Positions 34,423-43,663 of a DNA stretch of 64,000 nt are shown here, one piece after another. The notes beneath the pieces were generated by a model. It ran no database searches. It was not told the origin of the DNA and worked only from the letters and a program-made list of their open reading frames with translations. The position numbers and the translations under genes are program-made. Origin of the DNA: Enterobacter kobei. GTDB taxonomy: Bacteria; Pseudomonadota; Gammaproteobacteria; Enterobacterales; Enterobacteriaceae. Numbering within the stretch: position 1 is the stretch's first letter; every line of letters begins with the position of its first letter. The stretch spans positions 3,410,001 through 3,474,000 of the forward strand of contig NZ_AP024590.1 of assembly GCF_018323985.1 (NCBI RefSeq), written 5' to 3'.

Positions 34423-35028
34423 CTAAAGGTGGATCTTGTGACGCCCGGCCAGCGAGTGCGACAGCGTGGTGCCGTCGACCATCTCCAGCTCGCCGCCCAC
34501 CGGCACACCGTGGGCGATACGGCTGGCATCAACGCCATACTGCGCGCACAGCTCCGCAATATAGTTGGCGGTCGCCTCCCCTTCCACCGTCGGGTTGGTG
34601 GCGAGGATCACCTCTTTCATTTGCTCAGACGACAGCCGTTGCTCAAGCTTATCAAGACCGATGTCGTTCGGCCCGATACCATCGAGCGGCGACAAATGCC
34701 CCATCAGCACAAAGTAACGGCCGGAAAACTGCCCGGTCTGCTCAATGGCGTAAATATCCGCCGGACTTTCCACCACGCAGATTTGACCACTTTCCTGACG
34801 GCGCGGGTTCGCGCAAATGTTGCACACTTCCTGTTCGGTGAAGGTGCGACACTGGGCGCAATGACCGATTTCGGACATCGCACGCGTCAACGCCTGGGCC
34901 AGTCGCATACCGCCGCTGCGATCGCGCTGGAGCAGCGAAAACGCCATACGCTGCGCGGACTTCGGGCCAACGCCCGGCAGACTGCGCAGTGCTTCCATTA
35001 GCTGATTTAACAGCGGGCTGGCTTGCAT
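34423..35028 (-). CDS. recR: Recombination mediator RecR
   Basis: Helps RecFOR load RecA at SSB-coated gaps. The 201 residues equal E. coli RecR. A helix-hairpin-helix (LRSLPGVGPKSAQRMAF), a C4 zinc finger (CAQCRTFTEQEVCNIC), then a Toprim domain (ICVVESPADIYAIEQTGQF...LATNPTVEGEATANYIAEL) and the Walker-B-like C-terminal region follow in order. The start overlaps the ybaB stop by one base, and the two with dnaX form the known dnaX-ybaB-recR operon. Confidence 0.98.
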   Translation of the reverse strand: MQASPLLNQLMEALRSLPGVGPKSAQRMAFSLLQRDRSGGMRLAQALTRAMSEIGHCAQCRTFTEQEVCNICANPRRQESGQICVVESPADIYAIEQTGQFSGRYFVLMGHLSPLDGIGPNDIGLDKLEQRLSSEQMKEVILATNPTVEGEATANYIAELCAQYGVDASRIAHGVPVGGELEMVDGTTLSHSLAGRHKIHL

Positions 35029-35357
35029 CAGAACGGCATCTTAAAGCCTGGCGGCAACTGCATGCCGGAGGACACGCCCGCCATTTTTTCTTTCTGGGTT
35101 TCTTCAATGCGACGCGCCGCATCGTTGAAGGCTGCTGCCACCAGATCTTCCAGCATGTCTTTATCGTCTTCGAGCAGGCTCGGATCGATTTCCACACGAC
35201 GGCAGTTATGCGCGCCGTTGATGGTGACTTTAACGAGACCTGCGCCGGATTCACCGGTCACTTCCAGCTTCGCGATCTCTTCCTGCATCTGCTGCATTTT
35301 TTCTTGCATCTGCTGGGCCTGTTTCATCAGGTTACCCAGACCACCTTTACCAAACAT
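35028..35357 (-). CDS. ybaB: Nucleoid-associated protein YbaB (EbfC family)
   Basis: Small DNA-binding dimer of the YbaB/EbfC family, 109 residues as in E. coli. It begins MFGKGGLGNLMKQAQQMQEKMQQMQEEIAKLEV, a long coiled helix, followed by GAGLVKVTINGAHNCRRVEIDPSLL and a C-terminal helix rich in basic residues. It sits between dnaX and recR, overlapping recR by one base, and is probably translationally coupled to it. Confidence 0.96.
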   Translation of the reverse strand: MFGKGGLGNLMKQAQQMQEKMQQMQEEIAKLEVTGESGAGLVKVTINGAHNCRRVEIDPSLLEDDKDMLEDLVAAAFNDAARRIEETQKEKMAGVSSGMQLPPGFKMPF

Positions 35358-35438
35358 AGGCTTCTCTCTTAGGCTAGGGGTGATTTACCGGTCAGATAAG
35401 TCACATTCAGGGTTGACGACAGTCAGCACCGCTGCATG

Positions 35439-37373
35439 TCAAATGGGGCGAATACTTTCGTCATCCAGTTCCGCGTCAAAAAAGCGGCGCAGCGTCTGGA
35501 TATTATTATCCGCGACAATCGACTCACGCGCCTGCGCGAGTTTTTCTTCATAAATCGTCTGCCGCCATTCCAGCGGCGTGCGCACCGACGGATTATCATC
35601 TTCAATGATAGTCAGTTCAACTGCTTCGCCGCATAAGCCCGATAGTGCGTCCGTCAGCACTTTGGCTGCACCGGCTGAATTCAGATGGCGCTGGGTCGGA
35701 CGCAGATGCAGGCAGATGCGATTGCCGTCCTGCTCTTTCCACGCGTTAAGCGCCACCTGCTCCACCAGTTTCGGCAAATTAAGCTGGCTGACCTGCGCCG
35801 CCCACGGATCGCGGGCGATGGCTTCTTCCGCCAGTTTTTTCGCCAGCTCCGGCGTTCTTTCATGCTCAAGCGCTTTTTTCAGCGCCTTCGGCGTGGCGAC
35901 TTCTTCTTTTACCGCTTCGGTGACCGTGGTCGTTTTCCAGCGATAGGCTTCTTTTTTTGCAGGCGGAGCGTCCTGGGCCGATGAGGCGGGACGCGATTGC
36001 ACGCGTTCGCTCATGGTGGCCAGGCGCTCGAGCGCAGCATTATTCACCGGCCGCGCACGGGTTGTGGCTGCCGGTTCACTCTTTTTTGCTTTGGTTGCTC
36101 CCTGCGCACGCAACTGGTTACGCGCCGCCAGCACCTGACTGGTGGTATCCGGTAACGGCGCGTCGCTGTTGACGGGCGGGGGGGCAACGGCATGTTGCTG
36201 CGGGGCAACCTGCGTCGGCGTCAGTACGGCTGTAGGGGCCACCGGCGCAAAAGAGTGCCGGGGAACCTGCGGCTCCGGCAGCGGCTGGCGCGGGTGGAAC
36301 GCCAGCGCGCGCAGCAGCGTCATTTCGACACCCATGCGGCGATCCGGCGCATACGGCAGTTCTTTGCGGCCAATCAGCATCGCCTGGTAGTAGAGCTGGA
36401 CGTCGGTCGGCGGTACGGTGCGGGCCAGCTCGCGCATACGGTGTTCGATGGCGGCCATGTCACTGCTCAGGGCGGCGGGCGACAGCTGTACCATGGCGAT
36501 GCGGTGCAGCAGGGTTTGCATCTCCACCAGCAGGGCTTCCCACTCGACGCCGCGCGCGGCGGCATCGTTGATCAGCGCCATCACGCGTTCGCCGTTGGCA
36601 TCCACCACCGCTTCAATCAGCGACAGCGCCTGATCATCGTCCAGCGTGCCGAGCATCTGGCTGACGGCCTGCGCGGTCAACTGTCCATCGCCGCTGGCAA
36701 TCGCCTGATCGGTGAGGCTCAGCGCATCGCGCAGGCTGCCGTCGGCGGCACGCGCCAGCAGTTGCAGAGCACGCGGCTCGTGGGCGATCTTTTCTTCGTC
36801 GAGAATGTGCTCAAGCTGCTGGCGGATCTGATCGACGTCCAGCGCTTTGAGGTGAAACTGCAGGCAGCGCGATAAGATCGTCACCGGCAGCTTTTGCGGA
36901 TCGGTGGTCGCCAGCAGGAATTTAACGTGCGCGGGCGGCTCTTCCAGCGTTTTCAGTAACGCGTTAAAGCTGTGGCGCGACAGCATGTGCACTTCATCGA
37001 TCAGGTAGACTTTGAAGCGGCCACGGGCTGGCGCGTACTGCACGTTATCCAGCAGGTCGCGGGTATCTTCAACTTTGGTGCGGGAGGCGGCATCGATCTC
37101 AATAAGATCGACAAAGCGCCCCTGCTCGATTTCACGGCAGTTATCGCAGACGCCGCACGGCGTGGCGGTGATCCCGGTTTCGCAGTTCAGTCCTTTCGCC
37201 AGCAAGCGGGCGATGGACGTTTTTCCCACACCGCGGGTGCCGGAAAAGAGATACGCGTGGTGAATGCGTCCTAAGGATAAGCCGTTCGCCAGGGCGGTCA
37301 GCACATGTTCCTGGCCGACAACGTTAGCAAAAGTTTGTGGTCGCCACTTACGGGCTAAGACCTGATAGCTCAT
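35439..37373 (-). CDS. dnaX: DNA polymerase III tau/gamma subunit
   Basis: Clamp-loader ATPase that also couples polymerases at the fork (tau). From MSYQVLARKWRP it has 644 residues (E. coli 643). AAA+ features: Walker A GTRGVGKTS, a zinc module with CGVCDNC, DEVHMLSRHSFNALLKTLEEPP and the arginine-finger region TILSRCLQF. Domain III ends near 370, a Pro/Ala-rich linker follows and tau-specific domains IV-V make up the rest. A programmed -1 frameshift site after codon 431 would give a 432-residue gamma form. Confidence 0.97.
   Translation of the reverse strand: MSYQVLARKWRPQTFANVVGQEHVLTALANGLSLGRIHHAYLFSGTRGVGKTSIARLLAKGLNCETGITATPCGVCDNCREIEQGRFVDLIEIDAASRTKVEDTRDLLDNVQYAPARGRFKVYLIDEVHMLSRHSFNALLKTLEEPPAHVKFLLATTDPQKLPVTILSRCLQFHLKALDVDQIRQQLEHILDEEKIAHEPRALQLLARAADGSLRDALSLTDQAIASGDGQLTAQAVSQMLGTLDDDQALSLIEAVVDANGERVMALINDAAARGVEWEALLVEMQTLLHRIAMVQLSPAALSSDMAAIEHRMRELARTVPPTDVQLYYQAMLIGRKELPYAPDRRMGVEMTLLRALAFHPRQPLPEPQVPRHSFAPVAPTAVLTPTQVAPQQHAVAPPPVNSDAPLPDTTSQVLAARNQLRAQGATKAKKSEPAATTRARPVNNAALERLATMSERVQSRPASSAQDAPPAKKEAYRWKTTTVTEAVKEEVATPKALKKALEHERTPELAKKLAEEAIARDPWAAQVSQLNLPKLVEQVALNAWKEQDGNRICLHLRPTQRHLNSAGAAKVLTDALSGLCGEAVELTIIEDDNPSVRTPLEWRQTIYEEKLAQARESIVADNNIQTLRRFFDAELDDESIRPI
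36046..36103 (-). promoter_or_regulatory. dnaX programmed -1 frameshift element
   Basis: On the minus strand the slippery heptamer AAAAAAG (36087-36081) is followed by AGTGA, putting a TGA in the -1 frame at 36078-36076. A Shine-Dalgarno-like AGGGAG lies 10 nt upstream (36103-36098), and a downstream stem ACCGGC / GCCGGT (36075-36070 with 36051-36046) completes the three-part signal known in E. coli. Confidence 0.93.
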
Positions 37374-37492
37374 TGGCAGGCTCTGCAACGCTGAAAGGTG
37401 ATTTACGAGGGGTTATGCTAACACAGCAACAGGCTGAATACACTTCATCATGCAAGCCAGCAGGCCCGCATGATGAATGTCGATGACGGCTA

Positions 37493-38044
37493 TTAGTGCC
37501 CCGGGAATGGCACCAGGCTAAAACATTTAATCCCCTGTTTTGCAAGGCGTTCTTCACCGCCAATATCAAACAGGTTAATGATAAAGGCCGCGTCGGTCAC
37601 GTCGCCGCCCAGACGGCGGATCAGCTTAACGGTGGCTTCAATGGTGCCACCGGTCGCCAGCAGATCGTCCACCACCAGCACTTTATCGCCCGGCTTGATG
37701 GCATCGACATGGATCTCTAACTGATCGGTGCCGTATTCCAGCTCATAGCTTTCCGCAATGGTTTCACGCGGCAGTTTACGGGGTTTACGCACCGGGACGA
37801 AACCAACGCCCAGCGCCAGCGCTACCGGTGCGCCGAACAGGAAGCCACGGGCTTCAGTGCCCACCACTTTGGTGATACCGGCGTCTTTAAAACGCTCAAC
37901 CAGCAGTTCAATGCTGAGGGCGTAGGCTTTCGGGTCTTCCAGCAAACTGGTGACATCACGGAACAGGATGCCCGGCTTCGGATAATCCTGGATGCTTTTG
38001 ATGCTGTCTTTTAAATATTCAAGCTGCTGCGCAGTCGCGGTCAT
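37493..38044 (-). CDS. apt: Adenine phosphoribosyltransferase
   Basis: Makes AMP from adenine and PRPP in salvage. The 183 residues match E. coli. The PRPP-binding signature VLVVDDLLATGGTIEA (near 120-135), the substrate loop GTEARGFLFGAPVALALG and RKPRKLPRETI are present. It lies upstream of dnaX in the same direction, as in E. coli. Confidence 0.98.
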   Translation of the reverse strand: MTATAQQLEYLKDSIKSIQDYPKPGILFRDVTSLLEDPKAYALSIELLVERFKDAGITKVVGTEARGFLFGAPVALALGVGFVPVRKPRKLPRETIAESYELEYGTDQLEIHVDAIKPGDKVLVVDDLLATGGTIEATVKLIRRLGGDVTDAAFIINLFDIGGEERLAKQGIKCFSLVPFPGH

Positions 38045-38197
38045 GGATTTTTTGCCTGATAGAAACGGTGTTACTCACGGCACGCTGATTAAGGATCAAA
38101 TGCAACGACTGTTTAACATTTAACCGGGTGTGCCCGTGCTCGAAAACGCTCGAATTTACTGGCTGTACGCGACAAATGCAACACACTTCCGTCCGCG

Positions 38198-38575
38198 TCA
38201 CTGATTTTGTTGTTTTTCGTCAACCACCGGGATGCGCCACATAAAAATCAGCAGGCAGGCGAGGATGCACAGTAACAAAATGCGTACCCACATCATTTTT
38301 ACCAGCCATAATGACAGCGCGAAGGTGATGAGGATCACCGCGATGGCGCGAGGCTTGGCCCCCGGCGGCATAGCGCGGTACTGCTGCCAGTGGCGCAGAT
38401 AGCCGCCAAACCACGAGCGATACAGTAACCACCGGTGAAATCGTGGTGACGAGCGGGCAAAGCACCAGGCCGCAAGCAGAATAAAGGGCGTCGTGGGTAA
38501 CAGCGGCAGCACAACACCCAGCGTACCGAGGACTACCGCCAGCCAGCCGATGATGATTAGAATAGTGCGTTGCAT
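38198..38575 (-). CDS. ybaN: DUF454 inner-membrane protein YbaN
   Basis: Small membrane protein of unknown role, 125 residues as in E. coli YbaN. It shows helices at TILIIIGWLAVVLGTLGVVLPLLPTTPFILLAAWCFARSSP (the DUF454 signature), AIAVILITFALSLWLVKMM and WVRILLLCILACLLIFMWRIPV. Divergent from priC, with 69 bp between. Nothing in the sequence assigns a specific activity. Confidence 0.9.
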   Translation of the reverse strand: MQRTILIIIGWLAVVLGTLGVVLPLLPTTPFILLAAWCFARSSPRFHRWLLYRSWFGGYLRHWQQYRAMPPGAKPRAIAVILITFALSLWLVKMMWVRILLLCILACLLIFMWRIPVVDEKQQNQ

Positions 38576-38644
38576 GATAGGGATCGTTATCTGATGTTAT
38601 GGTCACTGTAACACAGGCTTTTGAATTTATGACCGGAGAGACGC

Positions 38645-39172
38645 GTGAAAACGGTTCGACTTTTACAGACGCTGGCCGATCAGCTGGCGGCATTACGGGC
38701 AGAGGTCGCGCCCCTTGCCAGCCACGCTACCGTCAGTGCGCGCTTCGATCGCCAGCTTTTCCGCACGCGCAGCACGCGAATGTCCGCCTGTCTTGAGGAA
38801 GCCGAGGGCAATCTTGCCGCGCTTCGTCATGCGGTTGAGAAAGCGCAACTGGCGCAGGTAGGCTGGCTGGCGGAACATCTCAGCGCGCAGATCGCCGCAT
38901 TGATGCGTGAAACCGCCACCTGGTCGCTCAGGCAGTGGGATCATGCCTCGCCGGGCATCGCAAAGTGGCAGCGCCGCCGTTTGCAGCATCAGGAGTTTGA
39001 GCGCCGCCTGATCGAAATGAAACAGACGCGGGAAGCACGGTACCGCGAGACCGCCGACCCGGAAGCGCAGCAGACGCTGCAACGAGAAATAACCGCGCTG
39101 GAAGGCCGGCTGTCCCGCTGCCAGACGGCATTACATCGAATTGAATCCGTGCTGGCACGGATGACCCGCTAA
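38645..39172 (+). CDS. priC: Primosomal replication protein PriC
   Basis: Acts in restart of stalled forks by helping load DnaB with Rep. It has 175 residues, the E. coli size, and is almost wholly helical with a repeated heptad character (LLQTLADQLAALRAEVAPLASH ... ALEGRLSRCQTALHRIE). The basic C-terminal region (RQWDHASPGIAKWQRRRLQHQEFERRL) is typical of PriC. The rsmS reading frame begins 10 nt after its stop. Confidence 0.94.
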   Translation: MKTVRLLQTLADQLAALRAEVAPLASHATVSARFDRQLFRTRSTRMSACLEEAEGNLAALRHAVEKAQLAQVGWLAEHLSAQIAALMRETATWSLRQWDHASPGIAKWQRRRLQHQEFERRLIEMKQTREARYRETADPEAQQTLQREITALEGRLSRCQTALHRIESVLARMTR

Positions 39173-39182
39173 GGAAGAGCCC

Positions 39183-39341
39183 ATGTCATTAGAGAACGCC
39201 CCGGACGACGTCAAACTGGCAGTTGATTTAATTATGCTGCTGGAAGAACACGCGATCCCGCCGGATACAGTGCTGAAAGCGCTGGAGATCGTGCGGCGGG
39301 ATTTTGAGAAGAAAGTGGCGGCTAACGTAGCCGCGAACTGA
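39183..39341 (+). CDS. rsmS: Small protein YbaM (RsmS)
   Basis: Short ORF of 52 residues starting MSLENAPDDVKLAVDLIMLLEEHA and ending AANVAAN, with GGAAGAG upstream. It corresponds to E. coli YbaM, which follows priC in the same order (53 residues); the Pectobacterium relative RsmS modulates secondary metabolism. No catalytic motif is visible and it is probably a helical pair. Likely co-transcribed with priC. Confidence 0.9.
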   Translation: MSLENAPDDVKLAVDLIMLLEEHAIPPDTVLKALEIVRRDFEKKVAANVAAN

Positions 39342-39381
39342 CCCTCTCCGGGGAGGAAAGGGTCAGTGCGATGGGATCACA

Positions 39382-42300
39382 TCAGGCAATGCCTGGCGCG
39401 GCATTATCCCCGTTCAGATCACGCTTAACTTCCAGGCATTCGTCGCCTTTCGCATTGCGCAAATGCACTTCCAGCTGGTTAAAGGCGATGTCGATACCGT
39501 TTTCACGGCACAGACGGTCGATGGTACGGTTCAGTTCATCGACGGTGTAGCTGCGGTCACGCAGTTCGCGCACGTAAAGGCGCAGTTCGTGATCCAGCGT
39601 GCTCGGTCCAAAGGTGGTGAAGAATACCGCCGGTTCCGGATCGTGCATCACTTTCGGATGGTCCATCGCCGCTTTCAGCAGCACCTCTTTCACCTTATCC
39701 AGATCCGAGCCGTAGGCGACGCCGAGGCGCACCACTACACGGGTGATGGTATCGGACAGTGACCAGTTGATCAGCCGCTCGGTTACAAAGGCTTTGTTCG
39801 GAATGATCACTTCTTTACGGTCAAAATCGGTAATGGTGGTGGCACGAATACGGATCTTGCTGACCGTGCCGGAGAAGGCGCCGATGGTGACGGTATCGCC
39901 GATACGCACCGGGCGTTCGAACAGAATAATCAGACCCGAAACGAAGTTACCGAAGATCTCCTGCAAACCGAAACCCAGACCTACAGATAATGCGGCGGCA
40001 AGCCATTGCAGTTTATCCCACGACACGCCCAGCGAGCCGAAGACCGTCATTGCGCCGGCGGCTATGATCACATAATTGAGGATCTGCGTGATGGCATAGG
40101 ATGCGCCCTGGCGCATTTTCAGTCGGGAGAGCACCAGCACTTCCAGCAGACCCGGCAGGTTGCGGATCAGCGCCCAGGCCACCACCAGCGCAATCACCGC
40201 AAACAGCAGACTGCCCATGGTGACGTTTTTCACCACGTTAACGCCCGCTTCGCTGCCGTTGTAATGCCACAGCGTGATGCTGTCGAGATAGGCGAAAACG
40301 GTGATTAAATCTGACCAGATCGCCCAGAAGACCACGCCGAACAGCGCGATCATTACCAGCATGGTGATGCGCAGGGTTTGCTGGTTGATCTGCTCCAGCG
40401 CCATGGTCGGCTCTTCCTGCGGCTCGGCCCCTTCTGCGCCCTCTTTCACCAGATTCTGTCGACGCGCCAGCGCGCGACGATAGGCGATACGCCGTGCCGC
40501 CACGCTTAAGCCACGCAGGACGGTCTGGTAAAGGAGGTTCCAGATAATCACCAGATAAACGGTTTCGATCCAGCGCCCGGACAGACGCAGCGTGGTATAG
40601 AAGTAGCCGGTTGCCGTCAGCACCATCAGCGCCACCGGCACAATCGACAGTACGGTGATAGTGATCAGACGAATGCTGTGGGACTCTTTGTCATGCCAGC
40701 TTTCACGGAACATCGGCCAGATCAGCGCGGTGATCACCAGCAGGTTGAGTAAAATGACCACCTGACCAATGACATCATCCATCAGATGCAGCGGCGACAG
40801 TTCCGATACCACAGACCAGAAATGCAGCGGCAGCAGGGCCAGACTTAAACGCACAATCTGCCGACGCCAGTGGCTGGTAAGCGCCGCCGGCATATTGAAA
40901 TGCATGACCGCTACGCCGTCTTTTTCCAGCACTTTCCAGCACAGGCCGAATACCAGCCAGTAAAGCGCCAGTTTTTTACTGAACGCCCACAGCAATTCGC
41001 TGACATTAAGCTGCATGGTGAGCAGGATCAGACCGGTGGCGAGGATCAGCAGGCACACCGGCAGCGCACGGATCAAATCGATAAGAATGGCTTTCGGGGT
41101 GTGCAGTTGACTGTCATTACGCAACTGCCCCACTTCATCCGCCAGCCTCGCCTGATACTGCTTCAGCCAGCGCAGACGCCAGCGGATCACGCCGGCGATC
41201 AGCAATAGCGGCAAACCGGCAAGCAGAGCGATGGCAACGGCGGGCCAGGCTTTTTCCCAGTTAACGGTGATTTTTGTCGATTTGATCTGATCTTTCAGCG
41301 CTTGCGGGAAGGCTTTCAGCCACTCCCAGTCCATAGGTTTGTTGCTGTTGATCCAGAAGATTTGCTGGGTGAGGATTTCCTGTAAGCTTTTGGAAACGCT
41401 CATCAACTGCTGCTGATTCACCTGGAGGTTAATCGCCATCATCAGCTGATTTCCCAGCTGTTTATTCAGCTGATCCAGCAGCTCGCGGCGCATATCCACC
41501 ACCTGTAGCAGGGCGTCATGCACTTCATCGTTCACTTCGCTCTTGTGACCCTCTTCCAGTTTGGTCACGAAGGCTTCATTCTGGAACAGCGCATCACGCT
41601 GCTGGTTGATTTCAAACTGCTCGAGCCGCAAATCCGCGATGCGGTTGGTCATATCTTCCAGTTCATCTGCCGACGGCAACGTCTGTTGCTGCTGGTAGAG
41701 AATGCGCGATAACAGCAGGCTGCCTTTCAGCACCGCGATCTGTTCTTTGACATTGCGCTCGGATTGCAGGGCGCGATCGAGCCAGTTTTTGACTTTGATA
41801 TTTTGCTGCACCAGCGCGTTGCCGCTTTCGGTGGCGTTGATCAGCCGCTGACTGAGCTGATGGTTAACATCCAGCTCTTGCTTGACCAGCGGGTTGGCCT
41901 GAATACGCGTGGTTTCGTCCGGATTGACCGCTTCCTGCGCCGTTTTCTCGGTGAGCGTCAGGCGTTTATTGTTAACCGCATCCTGTAGCAGTTGCAGTTG
42001 GTGCTCGAGCAAATTGCTGTTGGCGGTGACATAGTCGCGCTGTTTTTGCAGCGTATCCTGTAGCGTGGTGTTGCCTTCAAGGCTTTTCCGCTGTTGCTCA
42101 ATCTGCGCGTTCAGCAGCGCCTGCTGCGCCATTAATAACGTCTGCTGGGTGGGACGCAGCGCGCCTTCGCCGGTCATGGTACCGTTCAGGCGGTTGCGGA
42201 TCTGCTGCAACTGCTGCGACGCCGCATACATGGCGTTCTGCACGCGCTCCGGTTGCGTCTGCAAAGAGACCAGTTGGCTGTTATAGGTGGAGAGATCGTT

Positions 42301-42735
42301 TTGTGCTGCCTGCAAATCATCCAGCACCTGGGCGACGCGGGATTCCAGCTGGCGCAGAGAGAGCGCGGCCAGCGTTTTGCGCGTTTCGTCGTCGTTATCT
42401 TTATCGTTTAACGCATTCAGCCCTTCGGTGGCCTCGCGGAGTTTTTCCGGTGCCTGGGCCACTTTTTGTTTGAGCAGCGCCGTTTCCTGTTTGATACGCT
42501 CTATTTTATCGAGCGTATCCAGGGTTTCGGTCAGATCTTCAATGACCAGTTTATCCTGCGGGCTGTGCGTTTTTTGCTTGTTGAGCGCATCCAGCTGGCT
42601 TTGGGTTTCGGCACGGGTTGGCAAGTCGGATGCGGTCTGGGCCGCGTTTACCGTCGTGCAAAAAGACGCGACGAATAAACACAGCGCAAAGGCAAACGCT
42701 GAAATCGGGTTTTGCGGGCGTATGGTGTGCAGCAT
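39382..42735 (-). CDS. mscK: Potassium-dependent mechanosensitive channel MscK (KefA)
   Basis: Large MscS-superfamily channel opened by membrane tension in the presence of high external potassium. The 1117 residues (E. coli 1120) comprise a signal peptide (CLFVASFCTTVNA), a periplasmic coiled-coil region rich in Gln/Leu up to about 480, some eleven helices, and the MscS-like pore and vestibule (SVGLGFGLQEIFGNFVSGLIILFERPVRIGDTVTIG). The end is a beta/alpha cytoplasmic domain. It converges with rsmS. Confidence 0.96.
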   Translation of the reverse strand: MLHTIRPQNPISAFAFALCLFVASFCTTVNAAQTASDLPTRAETQSQLDALNKQKTHSPQDKLVIEDLTETLDTLDKIERIKQETALLKQKVAQAPEKLREATEGLNALNDKDNDDETRKTLAALSLRQLESRVAQVLDDLQAAQNDLSTYNSQLVSLQTQPERVQNAMYAASQQLQQIRNRLNGTMTGEGALRPTQQTLLMAQQALLNAQIEQQRKSLEGNTTLQDTLQKQRDYVTANSNLLEHQLQLLQDAVNNKRLTLTEKTAQEAVNPDETTRIQANPLVKQELDVNHQLSQRLINATESGNALVQQNIKVKNWLDRALQSERNVKEQIAVLKGSLLLSRILYQQQQTLPSADELEDMTNRIADLRLEQFEINQQRDALFQNEAFVTKLEEGHKSEVNDEVHDALLQVVDMRRELLDQLNKQLGNQLMMAINLQVNQQQLMSVSKSLQEILTQQIFWINSNKPMDWEWLKAFPQALKDQIKSTKITVNWEKAWPAVAIALLAGLPLLLIAGVIRWRLRWLKQYQARLADEVGQLRNDSQLHTPKAILIDLIRALPVCLLILATGLILLTMQLNVSELLWAFSKKLALYWLVFGLCWKVLEKDGVAVMHFNMPAALTSHWRRQIVRLSLALLPLHFWSVVSELSPLHLMDDVIGQVVILLNLLVITALIWPMFRESWHDKESHSIRLITITVLSIVPVALMVLTATGYFYTTLRLSGRWIETVYLVIIWNLLYQTVLRGLSVAARRIAYRRALARRQNLVKEGAEGAEPQEEPTMALEQINQQTLRITMLVMIALFGVVFWAIWSDLITVFAYLDSITLWHYNGSEAGVNVVKNVTMGSLLFAVIALVVAWALIRNLPGLLEVLVLSRLKMRQGASYAITQILNYVIIAAGAMTVFGSLGVSWDKLQWLAAALSVGLGFGLQEIFGNFVSGLIILFERPVRIGDTVTIGAFSGTVSKIRIRATTITDFDRKEVIIPNKAFVTERLINWSLSDTITRVVVRLGVAYGSDLDKVKEVLLKAAMDHPKVMHDPEPAVFFTTFGPSTLDHELRLYVRELRDRSYTVDELNRTIDRLCRENGIDIAFNQLEVHLRNAKGDECLEVKRDLNGDNAAPGIA

Positions 42736-42867
42736 AATTTTGCGTGAATGTGTTCTTAACAGGAAAGTGGCCGGAAATAGCCTGGCACGGAGAATATCAC
42801 GCCCGCCAGCGACTACCTAGCGGCGCGCGACGCCTCCAGGATAAATCCTGGCGGCTGGCAGTCTGTC

Positions 42868-43521
42868 TTAAGCAGGTTGCGCGCCGGATGATGTACACAT
42901 CGTCGGACAGAACTGGAACATCTCCAGTAAAATCGCCACGTAATCCCGCGCTTCTTTCTTGAGATCAAAGGATTGCGGCGCCAGCAGCCAGTTCTCCATA
43001 ATGCCGGAGATATAGCTGCGCATCAGGATGGCCGCCCGACGGGTGAGCAGGTTAGCCGGTAACATCTTCGCTTGCATACAGCGTTTGAGCGCCAGCTCAA
43101 TTCTGTCGTAACTTTCGAGGCATAAACTGCGTTGTGCCTGTTGCACAATTGCCATTTCACCGACAAACTCACACTTGTGATAAATGATTTCCATCATTAG
43201 CCGACGGCGCTCTTCGATAACCGTCGCCTCAAGTATATAGACCAGAAGTTCGCGTAAAACGGAAAGTGGATCGTCGGGGAATTTTGCCTGATACTCAAGC
43301 TCAAGATCGCTAATGCTGGATTCTGACAGTTCCCAAATTTCACCAAATAAGTCCGACTTATTTTTGAAGTGCCAATAAATCGCGCCGCGAGTTACACCCG
43401 CCGCCTGCGCAATTTCAGCCAGCGAGGTTGAAGAGACGCCCTGCTGAGAGAACAATCGCATTGCCACGTCAAGAATGTGCTGGCGTGTTTCTAAGGCTTG
43501 TTGTTTGGTTTTTCGTGCCAT
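42868..43521 (-). CDS. acrR: TetR-family repressor AcrR
   Basis: Represses acrAB and itself until bile salts, dyes or other ligands bind. The 217 residues have the N-terminal TetR helix-turn-helix (ALETRQHILDVAMRLFSQQGVSSTSLAEIAQAAGVTRGAIYWHFKNKSDLF) and an all-helical ligand domain ending near FCPTMCTSSGAQPA. It is divergent from acrA across an operator palindrome. No truncation or premature stop is seen, so wild-type control of efflux is expected. Confidence 0.97.
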   Translation of the reverse strand: MARKTKQQALETRQHILDVAMRLFSQQGVSSTSLAEIAQAAGVTRGAIYWHFKNKSDLFGEIWELSESSISDLELEYQAKFPDDPLSVLRELLVYILEATVIEERRRLMMEIIYHKCEFVGEMAIVQQAQRSLCLESYDRIELALKRCMQAKMLPANLLTRRAAILMRSYISGIMENWLLAPQSFDLKKEARDYVAILLEMFQFCPTMCTSSGAQPA

Positions 43522-43549
43522 ATGTAGGTGATTTTACAGGAGTCAGATT

Positions 43550-43573
43550 TACATACATTTATGAATGTATGTA
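43550..43573 (+). promoter_or_regulatory. AcrR operator in the acrR-acrA intergenic region
   Basis: A 24-bp inverted repeat with arms TACATACATT and AATGTATGTA lies between acrR and acrA. It matches the E. coli AcrR operator, which overlaps the acrAB promoter. Confidence 0.92.
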
Positions 43574-43663
43574 ACATAGCATGACCAGAATATAAACGCA
43601 GCAATGGGTTTGTGGACGCTTGATCCATTGATCAATTTGAAATCGGATACTCGAGGTTTACCT

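Noticed and set aside
36081..36087. A frameshift error in dnaX at the A run
   Set aside because: The open frame is intact and the run is the known programmed slippery site with both stimulators.
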